A DNA stretch of 64,000 bases from Ralstonia sp. UBA689 (lineage in GTDB: Bacteria; Pseudomonadota; Gammaproteobacteria; Burkholderiales; Burkholderiaceae). Location of the stretch: the NCBI RefSeq assembly GCF_002298975.1, contig NZ_DBMV01000038.1:1-64000 (forward strand), in the 5' to 3' direction. The position numbers were made by a program, and so were the translations under genes. A model generated the notes under the pieces. It did no database searches, had not been told where the DNA came from, and was given only the letters and a program-made list of their open reading frames with translations. This document shows, one piece after another, positions 1 to 8,370 of this stretch; within the stretch, counting starts at the first letter, position 1, and every line of letters starts with the position of its first letter.

Positions 1-109
1 ACACGGAAATCCTGACACTCCCGCCAGCATCGACCGATAGGCTCACATCGTCCAGCACGACGCGATCGCCAAGGCGCTTGGTGAGATGTCGAACTTCGAG
101 CAGGCTCAT
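1..109 (-). CDS. ABC transporter ATP-binding protein, N-terminal fragment
   Basis: Only the first 36 codons lie in the window; the gene continues beyond base 1. The translation begins MSLLEVRHLTKRLGDRVVLD, followed by DVSLSVDAGGSV, the usual opening of an ABC ATPase up to just before the Walker A loop. The protein would hydrolyse ATP to drive a transporter, but the substrate cannot be guessed from this fragment. An FNR-like site lies about 120 bases upstream of its start. Confidence 0.6.
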   Translation of the reverse strand, partial: MSLLEVRHLTKRLGDRVVLDDVSLSVDAGGSVRISV

Positions 110-228
110 GAGGTTCTCCACTGCGATTCCATAAGCGCCGCACAACGAGAGGACCGATTCCTTTGGGCTCGCCAATTGCGGCGCGGTCACTGCCTTTCTA
201 GATGTTCGACGTGTGAGCCCGGTATCGC

Positions 229-242
229 TTGACGTGTATCAA
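229..242. promoter_or_regulatory. FNR/ANR-like box
   Basis: The sequence TTGACGTGTATCAA matches the FNR consensus TTGAT-N4-ATCAA with one mismatch (C for T in the left half). It lies between the leftward ABC ATPase gene and the rightward hsp20 gene and could serve either. Support comes mainly from two further FNR-type sites in the same block. Confidence 0.4.
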
Positions 243-405
243 CAAGCCGGCGGAATGTTTCCGGCCTTGATCGAAGCCGGCGCTCCCACCACTGTTCCGG
301 CAGCCGCCGCTGCCGAGCAGCGACGAGAACCTCTGGGTTCCGTTTCCGCCCTCCGCGTCGCAGACCGTCTTGTGGCAGCGCACTCGGTACAACGCGCGTA
401 CAAGG

Positions 406-419
406 TTGATCTCAGTCAA
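406..419. promoter_or_regulatory. FNR/ANR-like box upstream of hsp20
   Basis: TTGATCTCAGTCAA matches TTGAT-N4-ATCAA except for one base in the right half. Its centre is about 68 bases before the hsp20 start codon, with an A/T-rich -10-like stretch (AGAATAAAT) about 30 bases downstream, which is the spacing expected of a class II FNR-activated promoter. Confidence 0.5.
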
Positions 420-479
420 CGCAAAGCCTGCGTTCGCGTCGAGAATAAATTCTCCAATGTCCCAAATGGAGGGTTCAAC

Positions 480-1025
480 ATGGCTGAGTCTGAAACCAAG
501 GTTCCCGTGAAGACGGGCGAACAAGGTGCTCCCAAACGTCCATGGGCGTTGCAGCAATGGCGCCCTTTCGAGAACCTGCGACATGAAATCGATCGCGTAT
601 TCGATGACTTCGACCGCGGGTTCCATCTCTTCCCCTTCCGCCGTTCCACGTTCGACATCGAACCGTTCTGGCGGCGGGAGTGGGCCCTGACCTCCGCACC
701 CGCCGTGGATGTCGTGGAGACCGACAAGTCTTACGAGATCACCGCCGAGTTGCCGGGCATGGACGAGAAGGACATTGAGGTGAAGCTGGTCAACGGCGGT
801 CTGACGATCAAGGGTGAGAAGCACGAAGAGAAGGAAGAAAAAGAGAAGGACTATTACCTTCATGAACGCCACTACGGCGCCTTCGAACGCACCTTCCGCA
901 TGCCAGACGGTATCGACGCCGACAAGATCGAGGCGAGCTTCAAGAAGGGTGTCCTGACCGTGATGCTTCCGAAGACCGCGCAAGCACAAAGTGCCGCGAA
1001 GCAGATTCCGGTCAAGGGGGCCTGA
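480..1025 (+). CDS. Small heat shock protein, Hsp20/alpha-crystallin family
   Basis: A 181-residue cytoplasmic holdase chaperone. The alpha-crystallin domain runs from about residue 75 to the end: PAVDVVETDKSYEITAELPG is the conserved first strand region, followed by GLTIKGEKHEE, a Glu/Lys-rich loop (KEEKEKDYYLHER), then FERTFRMPDGID and a KKGVLTVMLPK segment with the typical G-V-L motif. The frame is open further upstream, but the ATG at 480 has a strong ribosome binding site (GGAGGG at 468-473) and begins the natural N-terminus MAESETK. It stands alone, next to an oppositely oriented sigma factor gene and behind an FNR-like box, so low-oxygen rather than heat control is likely. Family assignment is firm; regulation is inferred. 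Confidence 0.95.
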   Translation: MAESETKVPVKTGEQGAPKRPWALQQWRPFENLRHEIDRVFDDFDRGFHLFPFRRSTFDIEPFWRREWALTSAPAVDVVETDKSYEITAELPGMDEKDIEVKLVNGGLTIKGEKHEEKEEKEKDYYLHERHYGAFERTFRMPDGIDADKIEASFKKGVLTVMLPKTAQAQSAAKQIPVKGA

Positions 1026-1202
1026 TTGGCCTGGTCGCTGGTCTTGCTGCGGCGGGGGACGGATTGCGGCGGTCGCCGCTCCATCCTCCGCCGATTTCAT
1101 CTACCTGATCGGCGTTTTGTTTCCACGCACGCGGCCTTCGAATGGTTGCCAAGGCGACGATAGGCGACGCCGCGCATGACTGATGCCGTAGGTGTGTAGC
1201 GC

Positions 1203-2705
1203 TTACGCTTCAGGCGCAAGGAATGTTCGGGCCGCCTGCGCTTGCGCCGACGCCCGCAAGGTTTCCAGCGCATGCTTTTCGACGCGCTGGACATGCGCGC
1301 GCGGCATTCCCGTCTCCTTGGCGATCTCGTCGTAGCTGCGCGGCGCATTGCCACCGATGCCGAAGCGACGACGCAGCACGTCCGCCTCATTTGGTGCCAT
1401 CGTCGCCAGCAGGGACTGCACGAACGCGCGCATGCGCGCGTCGGCCACGATGCCGAATGGGTCCCGCGAGGCGTGGTCTTCGATCAGATCCGCGAGATGC
1501 GTGTCGCCGTCAGCCACCGGCATACTGAGCGAGAGCGGCTCACCAGGCACCGCCAGCAACGCGTGAAGCTTGTCTTGCTGCAAACCGGCCTCACTCGCCA
1601 ATTGTGCCAACTCGGCCTTACGTCCGGTGCGTTGGCGGATGTGCTCCGCCGTGCGACGAACACGACCGAGTTTGTCGCCAACATGCACAGGCAGACGGAT
1701 CGTGCGTGCGCGGTCAGCGACCGCGCGTGAAACGGCTTGCCGGATCCACCACGTCGCGTAGGTCGAGAACTTGAAACCCTGCTGCCATTCAAACTTCTCG
1801 ATTGCGCGCATCAGGCCAATCGTGCCCTCCTGCACAAGATCTGCAAGGTCGAGGCCACGGTTCTGATAGCGCTTTGCAATCGAGAGCACGAGCCGCAGGT
1901 TAGCTTCCACCATCTTGCGCGTCGCTCGTCGAACGCAAACCTCGGCAGCCTGCGCCTCGTCAACGAGCGTTTCGATATCGACTTGTGACTCCGCCGCCTC
2001 GCCATCTTGTAGGCGAAGCTTGTTGAGCGTGTGCATGACACGGATCACGTCTTCCACGAGCCGGGCCTGTTGTCCGTTCGCCTCAAGTATCGCGAAGATC
2101 GCTTCGCGGGCGCGCCGGTAGGCAGTCGCCTTCGGCCCCGACCGACGCAGCGCCCGCCGCATGGCTGCGAGCGCCTGCCGGATTTCGCCAATCGCGGCGG
2201 AATCGACGGCAACACGCTTGACATCGCTGCCTTGGGTCCACGCTTCAAGCGCATCGGGACACCCCGCAAACGCCCACAAGACGGCACGCCGACCCGCCTC
2301 GATCTCTTTCGCGAGCACAATCTCTTCGTCCTTCGTCAGCAGCGCAACCGCGTGCATGCGCTGCACATAGACGGCCAGCGGGTCTGCCGAAACACCCGCG
2401 TCAAAGACGACTTCTTCAAGAAATCTGCCAGCCTCCTCGAGCGCGCCATGGTTCTGGCAAGCCTCATCGACATTGGCGAATGTCTCGGCCTCGGTCACCT
2501 CGGGTGCCTCGTCAAACACGGTGACGCCCAGCCTTGCGAGCGCATCCAGCACACCTTCGAGCGCCTCGTGCGAGGTCAGATCGGCAGGTAGCTCGTCGAC
2601 AATGTCCGAATGGATCAGGAAGCCACGCTCTGTGGCAAGTGCCAGCAGCCGGCTAATGGCTTGCGTGTAGCTGTCCGCGTCTTGAACGCAGTCTTGCGTA
2701 CTCAT
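1203..2705 (-). CDS. Extra RpoD-like sigma-70 family sigma factor
   Basis: A 500-residue sigma factor of the RpoD/RpoS class, shorter than housekeeping RpoD. A region 1.1-like segment (TERGFLIHSDIVDELP) opens it, region 1.2 contains DPLAVYVQRMHAVALLTKDEE, and regions 2.1-2.4 are very well preserved (ANLRLVLSIAKRYQNRGLDL, then DLVQEGTIGLMRAIEKF and FKFSTYATWWIRQAVSRAV). Region 4.2 is APNEADVLRRRFGIGG followed by a helix MPRAHVQRVEKHALETLR that differs from the usual TRERIRQIE recognition helix. The start is uncertain: ATG at 2705 (MSTQDC) or ATG at 2729 (MAGEPALQ), neither with a clear ribosome binding site. It probably directs polymerase to a special promoter set, perhaps the stress genes around it. 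It is not the housekeeping sigma factor. Confidence 0.9.
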   Translation of the reverse strand: MSTQDCVQDADSYTQAISRLLALATERGFLIHSDIVDELPADLTSHEALEGVLDALARLGVTVFDEAPEVTEAETFANVDEACQNHGALEEAGRFLEEVVFDAGVSADPLAVYVQRMHAVALLTKDEEIVLAKEIEAGRRAVLWAFAGCPDALEAWTQGSDVKRVAVDSAAIGEIRQALAAMRRALRRSGPKATAYRRAREAIFAILEANGQQARLVEDVIRVMHTLNKLRLQDGEAAESQVDIETLVDEAQAAEVCVRRATRKMVEANLRLVLSIAKRYQNRGLDLADLVQEGTIGLMRAIEKFEWQQGFKFSTYATWWIRQAVSRAVADRARTIRLPVHVGDKLGRVRRTAEHIRQRTGRKAELAQLASEAGLQQDKLHALLAVPGEPLSLSMPVADGDTHLADLIEDHASRDPFGIVADARMRAFVQSLLATMAPNEADVLRRRFGIGGNAPRSYDEIAKETGMPRAHVQRVEKHALETLRASAQAQAARTFLAPEA

Positions 2706-2917
2706 CTGCAGTGCGGGTTCACCCGCCATACAACAGGGCCGGTTATCGACCCCAGATTCAGGCTCCCGGAAACCGCGAACGCCCGTCCGCGCCGGTAGAC
2801 CTCTTGTCTGCGCATGTGGGGATCAGGGCATGATTTTCAATCGCGCCTCTTTGCCCAAACAGCGGCCGCACAACCCGACAAGCTGGCTGACTGGGAGCGC
2901 CCTTTTCTAAGCGCAAT

Positions 2918-2935
2918 GGTTGATCGCGATCAACC
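2918..2935. promoter_or_regulatory. Perfect FNR/ANR box
   Basis: GGTTGATCGCGATCAACC is an 18-bp perfect palindrome containing an exact TTGAT-N4-ATCAA site. It is centred about 63 bases before the start of the 178-residue hypothetical gene, a distance compatible with a class II activator site and a short leader. It lies in the space between that gene and the leftward sigma factor gene. Confidence 0.7.
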
Positions 2936-2989
2936 GCCTCTGCCGTAGCCGGTCCAGCATGCTTACATGGTGCTTCGGGAGGAGATGCG

Positions 2990-3526
2990 ATGACTGATCC
3001 TTTTGCTTTCCTGGCATACGAGCCAAAGGGCCCCGGCTTGATGTGCGCTGTCATGATCCTCATCGACGAAGAGAATGTTTATGGCTGGTACACAGGGCCG
3101 GCCAATGGAAAATTTCCTGCTGCATTCTTCTTGCTTGAGCGGTACTACTCGACACACGAGACCGCCTTCTATCACAGCGTTCAAGACGACATGTATGACG
3201 GTTGGGTCATGGCTTACCCGCCGGTCGATATTGATGTGGGCAACCGCTTGCAGGTGCCCGAGGCGATGTACCACGCACTGGAGCAATATCAGGATACTTT
3301 CGTGGCCGAATGGCTCTTCTATCGAGATGACCCTGACGCCGCCGCCGAGACCGCGTGGTATCGCGCACAAGATCTGCCGCTGGCCCACGCAGGCATCCGG
3401 CACACGATGCTGAACAAGCTCGATCGCGACGATCTCATTTGGACGTACCACACGCCGGGGCTGGACCTGAACATCGTTGAGTTCTTGCGCCGGCGCTGGC
3501 CCCTCGACTACGCGCTGGCGCCGTAG
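2990..3526 (+). CDS. Hypothetical protein under a perfect FNR box
   Basis: A 178-residue protein I do not recognise. It is rich in aromatic residues and acidic (MTDPFAFLAYEPKGPGLMC at the start; several YD, WY and FY pairs), with no signal peptide or membrane segment, so a compact cytoplasmic protein is likely. The start is well supported by GGGAGGAGA about 6 bases before the ATG. It is the first gene after the perfect FNR palindrome and precedes the acyl-AMP ligase fusion by about 100 bases, so the two may be cotranscribed in response to low oxygen. No function is claimed. Confidence 0.8.
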   Translation: MTDPFAFLAYEPKGPGLMCAVMILIDEENVYGWYTGPANGKFPAAFFLLERYYSTHETAFYHSVQDDMYDGWVMAYPPVDIDVGNRLQVPEAMYHALEQYQDTFVAEWLFYRDDPDAAAETAWYRAQDLPLAHAGIRHTMLNKLDRDDLIWTYHTPGLDLNIVEFLRRRWPLDYALAP

Positions 3527-3632
3527 CTTGCCGGTTGCGATACGTATGCGCGAGGTCGCCCTTGCGCGCTGACCACGCGCTACGCACGGGAAACGCGCAG
3601 CCGGTTGCGAGCTTCGGCTCCGGATAACGAAG

Positions 3633-6494
3633 ATGAGTCCCTCGCCTTCCCTCTTCCAACCGCAATCGAAATACAAAGCCGCTATCGATGCGCAGCAATT
3701 GCTTGGCCTGGTGCGAAACTTGGCACAGGAGCTCCGGCCAAACGCGCCGGACGTCCGGCAATTGAGCCTCGACCAATCTCTGGAGCGTGACTTTGGCCTG
3801 GATAGCCTGGCGCGCGCCGAGTTGCTGACCCGCATTGAACGCGAATACGCCGTGAGACTGGGCGAGCAAGCGATCCTCAATGCCGAGACGCCACGGGACT
3901 TACTAAGACTCGCAGAGCAGGCTGCCGGCATCCAACCTTCGGCTGGCGATCTGATCAGCCCTCCGGAGCGGCCAGATGCCGATCTGAACCTTCGGGCAAA
4001 CGCTGCCGAGCCCGCAAAGCCGCCCGACATCACGTCTACCCTGATCGACCTGTTGGACTGGCACGTGCAGGCGCACGGCAAACAGGTCCATATCACGCTG
4101 TACACGGAAAGTGACCGCGTGGAACGCATCAGCTACGGCGTGCTGCAGGCGCAATCCAGGTCGATTGCAATGGGCTTGCAGCAAAAGGGCCTCAAGCTGG
4201 GTGATCGGGTGGCGATCATGCTGCCGACCGGAGGCGAGTTCTTTGCGGTCTTTTACGGTGCGCTCTACGCCGGTTGCATCCCGGTGCCGCTTTATCCGCC
4301 TGCGCGACCATCCCAGATCGAGGACCACATACGGCGTAGCAACGGCATCATCGCAAACGCGCAGGCCGCCATGCTGGTCACCGTTGCTGCGGCCAAGCCA
4401 CTTGGCCACCTGCTGCGTGCGCAATGCGAATCACTGCGCATGGTACTGACGCCAGCCGACCTGAACACCGGGGGTACGCCGCTATCGATCGCCAACCAGG
4501 GTCCGGAAGACATCGCCTTTCTCCAATACACCTCCGGAAGCACGGGCAACCCCAAGGGCGTGGTTCTGACGCATGCCAATCTGCTCGCCAACCTGCGTGC
4601 GATGGAGAAGGCCTCAGGCGTGAGCGCTGCGGACACGTTCGTGTCATGGCTGCCGCTCTATCACGACATGGGGTTGATCGGCGCCTGGATGGGCAGCCTG
4701 CTGGTCGGATTCCCGCTTGTGCTGATGTCACCGACCACCTTTCTCGCGCGCCCGGCGTTCTGGTTATGGACGATCCATCGGCATCGGGCCACCGTCTCAG
4801 CTGCCCCAAACTTCGCCTACGAATTGTGCGCCAGCAAGCTTGACGAAAAGGATCTCGCGGGCCTGGACCTGAGTTCCTGGCGGCTGGCCTACAACGGGGC
4901 CGAGCCGGTCAGTCCCGACACGATCGAGAAATTCGCCTCCCGCTTTGCACCGTATGGCTTCAGCCGAACCGCCATGACTCCGGTCTACGGACTGGCGGAA
5001 TCCTCCGTGGGGCTCTCTTTTCCGCCGGCCGGACGCGGTCCTCTGATTGAGCACATCGATCGCGACGTGCTATCGCATCAAGGGGTCGCCCGCCCCACAC
5101 AAGAATCCGGAAGCAAGGCATTGCGCATCGTTTCGTGCGGACTGCCCCTGCCCGGTCACCAGATCCGCATCAGCGACGCAAGCGGTCGTGAGCTTGCGGA
5201 ACGCGCGCAGGGACACGTGCAATTCCGCGGCCCGTCCGCAACCACCGGCTACTACCGCAACCCTGAGGCAACCTCACGCCTGTTCGAAGGCACTTGGCTC
5301 GACACAGGGGATATGGGCTATATCGCCGCGGGAGAGCTCTATCTGACCGGGCGCGCAAAGGACATCATCATTCGCGCCGGGCATCACCTTTTCCCACAGG
5401 AACTGGAGGAAGCGGCCAGCCGGGTTCCCGGCGTGCGCAAGGGCGGCGTTGCGGTATTCGCCACAGCCGACGCGCGTTCGGGCACTGAGCGGCTGGTGAT
5501 GCTTGCTGAAACGCGCGAAACCGGAGCCACCGAGCGCGGCCGGATACTGTCCGAGCTCAACAACTTGGCACTCGACCTCATGGGGATGCCGGTCGATGAG
5601 ATTGCGCTGGTTCCGCCGCGCACGGTGTTGAAGACTTCCAGCGGCAAGCTCCGGCGCTCGGCATGCCGCGAGATGTATGAGCGTGGCGAGCTTGGCAGCA
5701 CCCAACGGGCTCCGTGGCGGCAGATTGTCCGTCTTGAATTTGCTGGAGTCGCGACTCGCTCTGCCCGGCTGGCACACCGCATCAGCGAGTGGCTATGGAG
5801 CGCGTGGGCGTGGGCCGTGTTTGTCATGCTCGCTCCGCTGGTCTCGCTCGCGTTTGCGCTGGCACCCGGACTGACCATGCGCCGGCGAATCGCCAAGGTG
5901 GGCGCACGCATTGGGTTCGCGCTGTGCGGGCTTTCACCCCAGCAAGAGGGGGCGTGCAATCTCGACAGCCAAGAACCTATCGTTGTTGTCGCCAATCATT
6001 CCAGCTACGTGGACGCGCTTCTGCTCACAGCCGTGTTGCCCGCCAGATTCACCTACGTGGCCAAACGGGAGCTATTGCGGAATCCGGTGATATCAATCCT
6101 GCTGCGCCGACTCGGCTGCGCGTTTGTCGAACGGTTCGACAGTGTTCGTGGCATCGAAGAAACCAGCGAACTGGAACAGCAGGTTCGGTCGGGGCAATCC
6201 CTGGCTTTCTTTCCGGAAGGGACATTTCGACGCGAGCCCGGATTGATGCCTTTCAGGCTGGGGGCATTTCTGTGTGCTGCCCGCTCGGGCTCGCCAGTTG
6301 TGCCCATCACGTTGATTGGTACCCGCTCGCTGCTGCGCGACGGGCAATGGTGGCCGAGGCGCGTCCAGCTCAAGGTACTGATCGGCAAGCCTTTGCGCGC
6401 ATCCGGCGATGACTGGCAGGCCGGCCTGCAGCTTCGCGACGCAGCGCGCAACGTCATGCTGGCAAGGCTGGAGGAGCCCGATGCGGCGACCTGA
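3633..6494 (+). CDS. ACP / fatty acyl-AMP ligase / PlsC acyltransferase fusion
   Basis: A 953-residue three-domain protein. Residues about 20-95 are an acyl carrier domain with the phosphopantetheine serine in FGLDSLARAE (Ser58). Residues about 135-690 are an AMP-forming adenylation domain of the FAAL type, with the P-loop YTSGSTGNPKG at 299-309, the motif LPLYHDMGLIG, and LDTGDMGY and GRAKDIIIRAG near its end. A hydrophobic stretch near 715-745 is followed by a PlsC-type acyltransferase domain with NHSSYVD (the HX4D motif, His789 and Asp794) and FFPEGT at 859-864. The simplest reading is that a fatty acid is activated as acyl-AMP, loaded on the built-in carrier, and transferred to a membrane glycerolipid acceptor. 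The ribosome binding site is weak. Domains are certain; the product lipid is unknown. Confidence 0.9.
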   Translation: MSPSPSLFQPQSKYKAAIDAQQLLGLVRNLAQELRPNAPDVRQLSLDQSLERDFGLDSLARAELLTRIEREYAVRLGEQAILNAETPRDLLRLAEQAAGIQPSAGDLISPPERPDADLNLRANAAEPAKPPDITSTLIDLLDWHVQAHGKQVHITLYTESDRVERISYGVLQAQSRSIAMGLQQKGLKLGDRVAIMLPTGGEFFAVFYGALYAGCIPVPLYPPARPSQIEDHIRRSNGIIANAQAAMLVTVAAAKPLGHLLRAQCESLRMVLTPADLNTGGTPLSIANQGPEDIAFLQYTSGSTGNPKGVVLTHANLLANLRAMEKASGVSAADTFVSWLPLYHDMGLIGAWMGSLLVGFPLVLMSPTTFLARPAFWLWTIHRHRATVSAAPNFAYELCASKLDEKDLAGLDLSSWRLAYNGAEPVSPDTIEKFASRFAPYGFSRTAMTPVYGLAESSVGLSFPPAGRGPLIEHIDRDVLSHQGVARPTQESGSKALRIVSCGLPLPGHQIRISDASGRELAERAQGHVQFRGPSATTGYYRNPEATSRLFEGTWLDTGDMGYIAAGELYLTGRAKDIIIRAGHHLFPQELEEAASRVPGVRKGGVAVFATADARSGTERLVMLAETRETGATERGRILSELNNLALDLMGMPVDEIALVPPRTVLKTSSGKLRRSACREMYERGELGSTQRAPWRQIVRLEFAGVATRSARLAHRISEWLWSAWAWAVFVMLAPLVSLAFALAPGLTMRRRIAKVGARIGFALCGLSPQQEGACNLDSQEPIVVVANHSSYVDALLLTAVLPARFTYVAKRELLRNPVISILLRRLGCAFVERFDSVRGIEETSELEQQVRSGQSLAFFPEGTFRREPGLMPFRLGAFLCAARSGSPVVPITLIGTRSLLRDGQWWPRRVQLKVLIGKPLRASGDDWQAGLQLRDAARNVMLARLEEPDAAT

Positions 6495-6740
6495 CCTGTC
6501 GAAAGTCCAGCGCCAGATGCGCTCTGCCTCGACGGCAGAATCCATGGGAGAACAAATGCAAAGGCATTTCGATTTTGTGCTGATGAGAGGTGAACAGGCC
6601 AGCGTCAGCACTGCCGAGACACCGCACGCTGAAGGTGCGAGCGGTAGCCCCTCCAGATGGTCTCCGGCGAAGACTGTTTGCCCTATGGCCACACCTAGCC
6701 ACAAGTACTCAGCAAGACACTCCGGAGTCGTGGTGCCCTT
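6495..6740. other. Intergenic region after the ligase fusion
   Basis: No convincing gene is visible here. A rightward frame beginning with ATG at 6480, just before the stop of the fusion gene, has a ribosome-binding-like GGAGGAG. Its low-complexity product runs antisense into the next gene and does not look like a protein. Confidence 0.4.
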
Positions 6741-7244
6741 TCAGTATCCCGGCGGTGGCGGCGGCGGATAGGGGGAGTAGTACCGGGGCGCAGGCCCCAT
6801 TGGACGGGAAATCATATTGCCGTACACCGGGACCCGGTTGCCGGTCGCGTACATACATTGAATGTAGGCCGCATCGTAGCCGCGCTGTGTGCCATAGGTG
6901 GCATATTGCGCGTTGCCCGCGCCGATTGCCGAACCCGTCAACAGGCCTGCGCCAGCACCCACTGCTGCTCCGCGCCCACCGCCAAAGGCTGCACCCGCCG
7001 CTGCCCCAACCGCCGTGCCGACAGCAGCGCTGGCAACCGCGCTGTTGGCTGCGGCCTGGCCTGCACTGACACCACCGATCTGGGCAAAGGCAAATTGACG
7101 GCAATTGGCATCATCGACTCGGAACTGGTCGAAGGTCTTGCCGCTGCCAGGCAAGACCATGACGCTGGGTGCAGTGGGCATGACCGTGCAGGCAGCGAGC
7201 GTCAATGCTGCCAGCGACAGGCCAAGAGAGAGACCGTTTTTCAT
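6741..7244 (-). CDS. Glycine-zipper lipoprotein
   Basis: A 167-residue probable lipoprotein. The N-terminus MKNGLSLGLSLAALTLAACT is a lipoprotein signal with lipobox LAAC and Cys19 as the lipidated residue. The centre (about residues 60-110) is an Ala/Gly-rich stretch of repeated small residues (VGTAVGAAAGAAFGGGRGAA) typical of glycine-zipper domains that insert in or span membranes. The C-terminus is proline/tyrosine-rich (YYSPYPPPPPPGY). The MYATGNRVPV region resembles the conserved tail of betaproteobacterial YMGG-type proteins. It probably sits in the outer membrane; its role is unknown. It reads in the same direction as the next small secreted protein, but the two are about 65 bases apart. 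Confidence 0.85.
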   Translation of the reverse strand: MKNGLSLGLSLAALTLAACTVMPTAPSVMVLPGSGKTFDQFRVDDANCRQFAFAQIGGVSAGQAAANSAVASAAVGTAVGAAAGAAFGGGRGAAVGAGAGLLTGSAIGAGNAQYATYGTQRGYDAAYIQCMYATGNRVPVYGNMISRPMGPAPRYYSPYPPPPPPGY

Positions 7245-7310
7245 GTTTGCGCTCCAGCACGAATGTGGATGGACTGCCTGCGCATCCGGTGCGCAGGCGG
7301 CCGAGCCCCG

Positions 7311-7715
7311 CTAGCGCTCGGGAGGTTCGGCGGGCACCTTCTGCCAGCCACCTGGGCAGTTCTTCACGTAGGGGTAGTAGCCGGCTGGCTTCGCGCAGTG
7401 GTACCAGTAGCTGGGCTCGGGCGCCTGCGGAGTCGTTGCAGACGTGTCACCTTGCTCCATGTACTGCGGCGGTTCTGAGGGCACCGCGATCACGGCGGGA
7501 GGGTAGTACTCCGGATAGTACGGATAGGGAAAGGCGTACGGGTAGGGATATGGATAGCCAAAGATTGGCGGTCCCCAATAGATGCCTACGCCCACGTGAC
7601 CACGGCCTCTTGAATGTCCGCCTCGCTCAGCCAGGGCTGGCCCGCCTGCGGTGATCACCGCCAAGGCTGCGATCGTCACGATCGACCCGAGCCGCACCAC
7701 GTTTCGTGTGTTCAT
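7311..7715 (-). CDS. Small secreted Pro/Tyr-rich hypothetical protein
   Basis: A 134-residue exported protein of unknown function. The chosen start (ATG at 7715) gives the signal peptide MNTRNVVRLGSIVTIAALAV followed by a PALA-ER cleavage region; the longer in-frame extension to 7895 has no signal features. The mature part holds alternating Tyr and Pro (FGYPYPYPYAFPYPYYPEYY) and ends with a small conserved module, SYWYHCAKPAGYYPYVKNC. I recall this Tyr-Trp-Tyr-Cys ... Cys-Pro-Gly-Gly-Trp module from many proteobacterial envelope proteins. The two cysteines could form a disulphide in the periplasm or at the surface. Confidence 0.8.
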   Translation of the reverse strand: MNTRNVVRLGSIVTIAALAVITAGGPALAERGGHSRGRGHVGVGIYWGPPIFGYPYPYPYAFPYPYYPEYYPPAVIAVPSEPPQYMEQGDTSATTPQAPEPSYWYHCAKPAGYYPYVKNCPGGWQKVPAEPPER

Positions 7716-8144
7716 GATGTTCTCGCTGCGATACATCGGCGTGCCTGCGCTGAGGCTTGCAATGGACGTGCGCGATATCGCGTGTGTGCAGCCTAATAGG
7801 CCTGTATGCAAGGGATGTCGCTTCGACCATGGGCTGGTCTGTCTCGCTGCAAACGCCTGTCCAGGATCAGTACTTTTTGAGGGTAGTGGGCGCAAGCAAC
7901 GCGGCGTTGATGGGGGTCAACATCCTGTATCAGTCAAGGCCGGCTCGGTGCATCGTCAGCCACGCGCTGCCCAACACCGAGCGCCGGTATTTGGATAGGC
8001 AACCGCGCTGTACCCGCGTTGCTGACCTTCCGGCCTGCCCTGAGTTGATACTGGGTTCCACGCCGCCAGCCACCGTTCCCGGCCTGATCGATGCACTGGG
8101 CCGGTGCGGCAGCTTCACCGCGACGAGTTTCTCGAGTCGACGCG
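7716..8144. other. Intergenic region, no gene seen
   Basis: This stretch includes the promoter of the leftward Pro/Tyr-rich gene. Rightward open frames exist, but their predicted products lack recognisable motifs before the IstB-like part begins. It may be decayed mobile-element flank. Confidence 0.4.
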
Positions 8145-8370
8145 CGCATCGGCACATCGTGTTGGTCGACGCTCCGGGTACCAGCAGGACCCACCTCGAC
8201 ACCACCATCAGCGTGCGAGCGGCAGAGCGCCATCACCGCCGGCTGGGCTTCTTCTCGACCGTGGAACCGGTCAACGCGTTGGGCCTGGAAAAGGCATCGG
8301 CAAGCCAGGCCACCTGGCCACGAGACTCATGTATGCCGACCTGGCTGTTCGGCTCTTTGGATTGGAAGAG
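8145..8370 (+). pseudogene. IstB-like ATPase remnant (IS21 family)
   Basis: The rightward translation contains HRHIVLVDAPGTSRTHLDTT, then ISVRAAERHHRRLGFFSTVE and VNALGLEKA. These align by eye with the Walker A region and following helix of IstB, normally close to GxPGTGKTHLA with FFSTVELVNALE after it. The P-loop lysine is lost (GTSRTH). The continuation GHLATRLMYADLAVRLFG is in another frame, so at least one frameshift is present. No IstA, terminal inverted repeats or target duplication were found. This is a dead fragment of an insertion sequence. Confidence 0.55.

Noticed and set aside
6480..6771. Rightward reading frame with a good ribosome-binding-like GGAGGAG, overlapping the end of the ligase fusion gene
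   Set aside because: Its product is low in recognisable pattern, ends in poly-Gly that is the antisense of the PPPPPP tail of the lipoprotein gene, and overlaps that gene. The GGAGGAG is within the fusion gene coding sequence.
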